Assembly: GCA_036245805.1 (NCBI GenBank)
Contig: BTRK01000006.1
Coordinates: 36,212,901 to 36,276,900, forward strand
Source: Pristionchus mayeri
Lineage: Eukaryota > Nematoda > Chromadorea > Rhabditida > Neodiplogasteridae
Length of the DNA: 64,000 nucleotides
Direction of reading: 5' to 3'
In this document: in pieces, positions 59,701-64,000 of the stretch
Layout: the number at the start of each line of letters is the position of its first letter
Position numbering within the stretch: the first letter of the stretch is position 1
Program-made: the position numbers and the translations under genes
The notes under the pieces: generated by a model
What the model was told of the DNA's origin: nothing
The model's database searches: none
What the model saw: only the letters and a program-made list of their open reading frames with translations

Positions 59701-61671
59701 CAGTAAACAGCGATCGATGATGGAATTCACTGATCGAGGCGAGGATTTGATGGAGCGATACGAGAATTGGAAGAGGGCCAAGAACTTCATCGCCTCCTTC
59801 AAACCCCGCACGACTGCCTCCCAGGTTCGTCCATCTCGACTCCCCCTCCCCCCTTCTCACTCCCGTTTTTTTTGTTCTTCGCCAAGGACGATGTTGTGAT
59901 AGGTGGAGAGGGAAGAGGGGGAAGGGAAAAGAGACGGAAATGGAAGAAGGATCGTGATAGAGAGTGATTCAAGTATTCCAAGTACTGCCTCCCCCCTCTC
60001 ACTAGTCATTAGCATCACTTTCCTCTCTCTCTTCCTTACAGTCGGATCTCGCGAAATCGTCGAGCACCGGCGCACTCGCCCAAGCCGCGAACGTACTCCA
60101 TAAAAGGAGCGAACAGGTGATTTCTGCGAAACTCCTCCCTTTTCTTAAAAAAACGGACTTCAGAGTTCGCACCCAAACTGGCACATGGACGACATGACAT
60201 CGAGAGACATCCTACCACCTCATCTCAATGAGTCCGTCAATCATGGAGAACACGGATCTATTGTGAGAAATAACTTCTTGTTATGAATTATTTCAATAAT
60301 AATGGAGCATTTCTAGAAGGACGAGAAGCCGCGTATCGCGGGTCTAGTCAGACCAGGGGCTGATTATGTACTGACTGCGAGGAGTGGAGTAGGCGCCCTC
60401 CTTGCCAAGAGATTAGCCAGTTCAGTCAAGGGATCATTCTCGGTATGCCCATCCCAGCTCGTAAACTGACCAACCACCTCTCTCGCAGAAATACGATGGA
60501 GACAAGTCGACCCACAGTTATCACGTCAATGCAGTCAAAGTAAGTTCCGAGATTATGAGGAGAGTCCTGTCAATTACCTCGATGCTATTACTGAAAATTA
60601 GGGAAAAAAATATTTAAAATTTAAAATTGTGCAGGAAGATCCGGAAGCGGAGAGAAGAGAGGAAGTTATGGATCCCATTGTGGCGAAGATGCGAGATGTA
60701 AAAATAAAGGAGACGCAGCGACAAACAGAAGAAGCAAAGAGGGTACGGCAATTGAGGGGAAATACATTACATCTCTACTTTTCCAGCTCCCAGTGGATCC
60801 CAATCAAGTGTACTGCGAGAATCCGATTCCCTCGTCGTCATCGGCAGTGCTGTTGCCAGTGAAGAAAGAGAAGGAGAAGAAGGAGAAGGAAGAGAAGGGA
60901 GGCTTCTTCGGACTCTTCTCAAGGAACTCCGCCTCGTTCTCCGAATCGACTCGATCCTCTAGCGACTCCCTTTCATCCGACACTAAGTCTAAAGTGAATA
61001 AGCAAAAGAAATGAATAAAGTATTTGTTGCCTCTTCACGTGTTTCTCTCCTCAGGTCACGCAAATCACGGTGGTAAAGAGGGATCGATCGCCGAGTCCTC
61101 CATTGGAAGAGGCCCCGTCACTGCCCAGGCATGCGAGCACCTCTACCCTCGTTGTAAGATACCCATCTTTATATTCAAATTATTTCAGACAATGTTTGAA
61201 TGTGCGAGTGTATGCCAGTAACTTTCAGAACCGAACGCCCTCTCGTGAGAGTGTTTCCTCGGGCAAGACACCCACTCGAGATCCCACGCCTCCTCCCTTG
61301 CCGCAACGAACATACAAGCGGAAGGAGACCTCATCGGGGAGCTCCCGAGGTGGGGGCACAATCATATTATTTGTTGAGTAGGGATGAGATAATAGGATCT
61401 ATCGGCAGCTCGCTATTTCGAAAGGAATATAATAGAAATGATGAGGGGACGAAAGAAGTGATTGGCAGGTTCACCGGTGGCTCACAAGACGTTCGACTAC
61501 GGCGATTTGTACCAGATGACGAGGCGGGCGAACAGTGTACATCAACTGCTCCCCGACGAAGATGAAAAGAGATCTCCTGAGACGTCCAACTACATTGTCA
61601 TCGACTCCGTAGGAACACTCGCAATCAAGAATGTAAGAGCACACATTTATTATTATTGCCACGACCCATGA
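56748..61671 (+). CDS. PH and PTB domain adaptor, DOK/IRS-like
   Basis: 22 exons give 853 aa: 56748-56794, 57106-57238, 57393-57534, 57670-57798, 57856-57938, 58125-58325, 58626-58718, 58765-58871, 58915-58964, 59035-59178, 59223-59285, 59353-59512, 59704-59824, 60042-60116, 60164-60262, 60317-60442, 60489-60539, 60635-60742, 60787-60993, 61055-61153, 61229-61349, 61469-61671. A PH domain (about 50-150) has WASRYFVCKK, FELHKQSHTLAVLTKEQ and a final ESW. An IRS-type PTB (about 150-245) has GRPQEIVLCVSLFEIRIF and CARLDIFYKLLEKAM. A long Ser/Arg-rich tail carries PTPPPLPQR (SH3-type) and tyrosines in DYGDLYQM and NYIVI. The layout is a membrane-recruited tyrosine-kinase adaptor; no YxxM is evident. 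Reading past the donor at 60993 stops at 61014 beside AATAAA, a likely short isoform. An alternative last exon could end at 61748. Confidence 0.75.
61013..61018 (+). terminator. Intronic polyadenylation signal in the PH-PTB gene
   Basis: AATAAA overlaps the stop codon reached if the donor at 60993 is not used (frame ends KSKVNKQKK-stop). It predicts an isoform lacking the last three exons. Confidence 0.55.
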
Positions 61672-61753
61672 AATTATTGCTCTAGCACTACAAGAAGCGA
61701 AGGAAATTATTATATATTAGACCTAGACAACGTATTCCTAGCCAATAGGGGGT

Positions 61754-63786
61754 CTAGTTGGTGCACTTCTTGGGGGCTGAACTGCGGAGGTTGACGATGA
61801 TGAGAGTTAGGAGGGAGAGGACGAGGAAGAAGACGACGGCTAGAAGGGAGACGAAGGAGAAGGGAGAGACACAGTAGTCGACAGACGGAGACGATGACAT
61901 CTGTCTCACGACGAATCCCTTGGGGGAAGAGGCATCCTCAGCGAGATGGAGGAGGGCACGGAGATTCGACTGAATGAGATGTAATTGGAGTGACACAAGA
62001 CGGAAGTGGGAGGAGTCAAGTGATAATTTGATTGACGGTTAGACGGAGTGAGATAGTGGGAGGATTGGAGAGCGACAGGAATGTTCAATGAATGACTCAC
62101 GTCTCCGTTGACTTCGAGTGCCGCCAGTTCGGCGCGCACGTCGAGGATGGCTTCGCCAGCGACGGCCTCCCTCTTCTGGATGCGACGACCACCAGATGGA
62201 CGACGACCTCCTCGAGCCTGCAGAAGGAGAGATGAGGGAAGAATGTGAGAAGGGTTGGAATGATGTGATGGTAGGAGTACATTGAGTACAATTAGAGTAC
62301 GAAAGGGAAATAATAGGGATAGAATATAGCGGAAGATACTCACGGGCGCAGCAGGTGCGGGCGTAGTGGTGGTGGTGGTCGGTTCAGGTTCCGCTGCCTC
62401 AGGCTCGGCGTTGAGCTCGGTGAGTCCGTTGGCGCCGTTGACGGAGACTGCGTTGAACCCGGTGGGCTCGGCACACTCGGGACGGGCACACTCGCCGTTG
62501 GGCTCCTGGTGGATGAATGGTTAGCAGAGCGAGTGAGGGTCGTGGTACCTTGATGGTGATGGAGATCTGGCACTGGTAGAAGAGCTGTTCTCTGTCGGCG
62601 TACTTGTAGACGTGCGCCTCCTGACCAGCGACGAGATCGGCGGGGTACTCGAGGTTGTTCAGCACGAATCTGAGATAACGCAGACGTAGTTTTTTGTTAC
62701 AATGATCTGATTGGCGATCAATTTTCATGCGTGCTAGATTTTCGTAGAAACCAGAAAACGTGCTCACTTGTCGAGAGCGCATCCCTTGTCGTCGAGGATC
62801 TGGATGGTGTCACCGTTGCCGTCATCGACGGTGCACGAGTGGACGACCATGCAGAAGGTGTCGACGGTCTCGGACTCGCAAGTCCACTTGTGGTACACCT
62901 ACGAATAGAATGCATCAGGCTAGTGGTGAATGCTGTGCTTTCTGCTCCGAGATGATAAGTTGGATTGGAGTAAGGGAATGATCGAAAGGAGATGGAGCTG
63001 AATGAACCTGCTGTCCGACAAGGGCGAAGTTGATGGGCTCTCCATTGGGTCCTCCCTCGAGGATGTCGTAGCGGCAGACGGGCATCGGCACTGCTACGGT
63101 GGCGAAGCCGGTAGTCAGGTCGGACACCTGGAAGACAATGTTGTTGATGATGATGGTGATGAAATGATGATATGGAAGAGGCTAACGAATTACAGCAATA
63201 TCCTGCGAGACGGTCTTGTCGGACTCCATGTAGAAGCACTGGATGCGGTAGGCACGATCAACCTGAGAACGAGATCAATGTTGTCAGTTAGAGTTAGATT
63301 AGGAGGAGGAAGAGAAGCGATAGCTCACCTTGGTCACGAATTGGGGATGGAAGGAGATGACGACGGTGGTGGAGACGAAGATACCACGAGGGTTGAGAGA
63401 ACGAGTGCGCTGCACGTTGCAAATGTCGAAGGGAAGGGAGATCGTGGCGATCTGCGAGCCTGTGGCGTCGTTGCGGCAAGTCGCGTCATTGTACAGCCCC
63501 TGAAACGAGAGTTGAAGGGTTACATTGAAAGGACAGAGTTGCTGGGCAAATTGGAGAAGATTCTAATATTAGGAGAGAATAGAAAGAGCTTTTTGAGCAC
63601 TGCAGAGATGGAAAAGGTGCTCACCTTGACGTAGACGTGTCCGGTGAACTCGTTGCGGACGTTGGCGTTGATGGTGATGGAGGTGGGGCCGCACTCGATC
63701 TCCGGCTCTCCGACAACTTCGTTGTCGACGGGAATGGAGCAAACGAGAGGAAGAAGAGCAAGGAAGACGAGGATGAGTCGAGCCAT
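61754..63786 (-). CDS. Cuticlin-like zona pellucida (ZP) protein
   Basis: Nine exons give 422 aa: 63625-63786, 63329-63499, 63194-63262, 63008-63127, 62768-62898, 62549-62669, 62344-62505, 62101-62217, 61754-61969. It opens with a signal peptide (MARLILVFLALLPLVCSIPV). The ZP domain runs from IECGPTSITINANV through CRNDATG, DICNVQRTRSLNPRGIF, CRYDILEGGPNGEPI, WTCESETVDTFCM, and CARPECAE, with the expected paired cysteines. A Thr/Pro/Ala linker and a dibasic consensus site (RRIQKREA, near residue 323) precede a C-terminal TM (FVSLLAVVFFLVLSLLTLII) and a short cytosolic tail. Nematode cuticlins are cleaved at such sites and polymerise in the cuticle, often under the alae. It is complete. The stop lies 83 nt from the stop of the convergent adaptor gene. 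Confidence 0.93.
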
Positions 63787-63841
63787 CGGAGGAGGAGAAG
63801 GAAGAGAAGATGGGATGGTGATTGGGGGACCGAACGGGACT

Positions 63842-63848
63842 TATATAT
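63842..63848 (-). promoter_or_regulatory. TATA box of the cuticlin-like gene
   Basis: TATATA on the minus strand lies about 56-62 nt upstream of the ATG at 63786, within a CT-rich leader. The spacing suits a short 5'UTR. High, stage-specific expression is typical of cuticle genes; that is inference here. Confidence 0.55.
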
Positions 63849-64000
63849 GGCATTGGGATATCGGCGAGAGGAGTGAAACGCAAGAAGTTGTTTCTAATCA
63901 GGCCGATGGAGAGAGGGAGTGTGTGAGGAAGAGAGACTCATTGGATTGACGAGAGCGCGCACCCGCTTACTTGTAAGGGCGAATGTAGATCGGGCCACTT

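Overview
The window looks like nuclear DNA of a free-living nematode. Genes are cut into many short exons, introns are often 41-50 nt with TTTCAG-type acceptors, and the products include a cuticlin, a stargazin-like protein, a MGFamide-type neuropeptide precursor and nematode-style GPCRs. Dense genes with long purine or pyrimidine spacers fit a diplogastrid such as Pristionchus; that genus is my inference only. Exon models below were built by hand from splice sites and reading phase. Each named multi-exon model keeps one frame from start to stop, except where I say otherwise. No rRNA, tRNA, CRISPR or prokaryotic feature was seen.

Layout. 1.8-8.5 kb (-): secreted PAN/apple plus TSP1 protein whose 3.5-kb fourth intron holds a transposon nest. 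11.2-11.8 kb (+): small, probably N-acylated TLQIP-repeat protein. 12.3-14.9 kb (-): rhodopsin-like GPCR. 17.0-19.6 kb (-): stargazin/TARP-like protein. 20.6-24.0 kb (-): PP1 glycogen-targeting subunit with CBM21. 25.4-27.0 kb (+): TMEM218, a ciliary transition-zone protein, with a consensus X-box in its promoter. 27.5-28.0 kb (+): neuropeptide precursor. 29.5-37.1 kb (+): Glu/Pro/Ala-rich and Ser/Arg-rich cytoskeletal-looking gene with several 3' ends. 37.7-39.6 kb (-): tomm-40. 40.2-43.3 kb (-): class-B-like GPCR with a duplicated Cys-rich ectodomain. 44.3-52.0 kb (+): SMP-C2-C1 lipid-transfer protein of the TMEM24/PDZD8 type. 52.5-55.1 kb (+): DNAI7/CASC1-like protein. 55.2-56.1 kb (-): AGTRAP-like membrane protein. 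56.7-61.7 kb (+): PH-PTB adaptor. 61.8-63.8 kb (-): cuticlin-like ZP protein.

The genes do not form one pathway. Several act at membranes and synapses or in signalling (TARP, GPCRs, neuropeptide, SMP-C2-C1, PH-PTB adaptor), and two point to cilia (TMEM218, DNAI7-like). The most unusual signals are: a non-autonomous transposon family whose copies carry exact 8-bp target duplications, one with its empty site preserved in the same gene; large foldback elements inside introns; repeated use of TTGAG 3' splice sites; and an axonemal-dynein-associated protein family in an animal group with no motile cilia.
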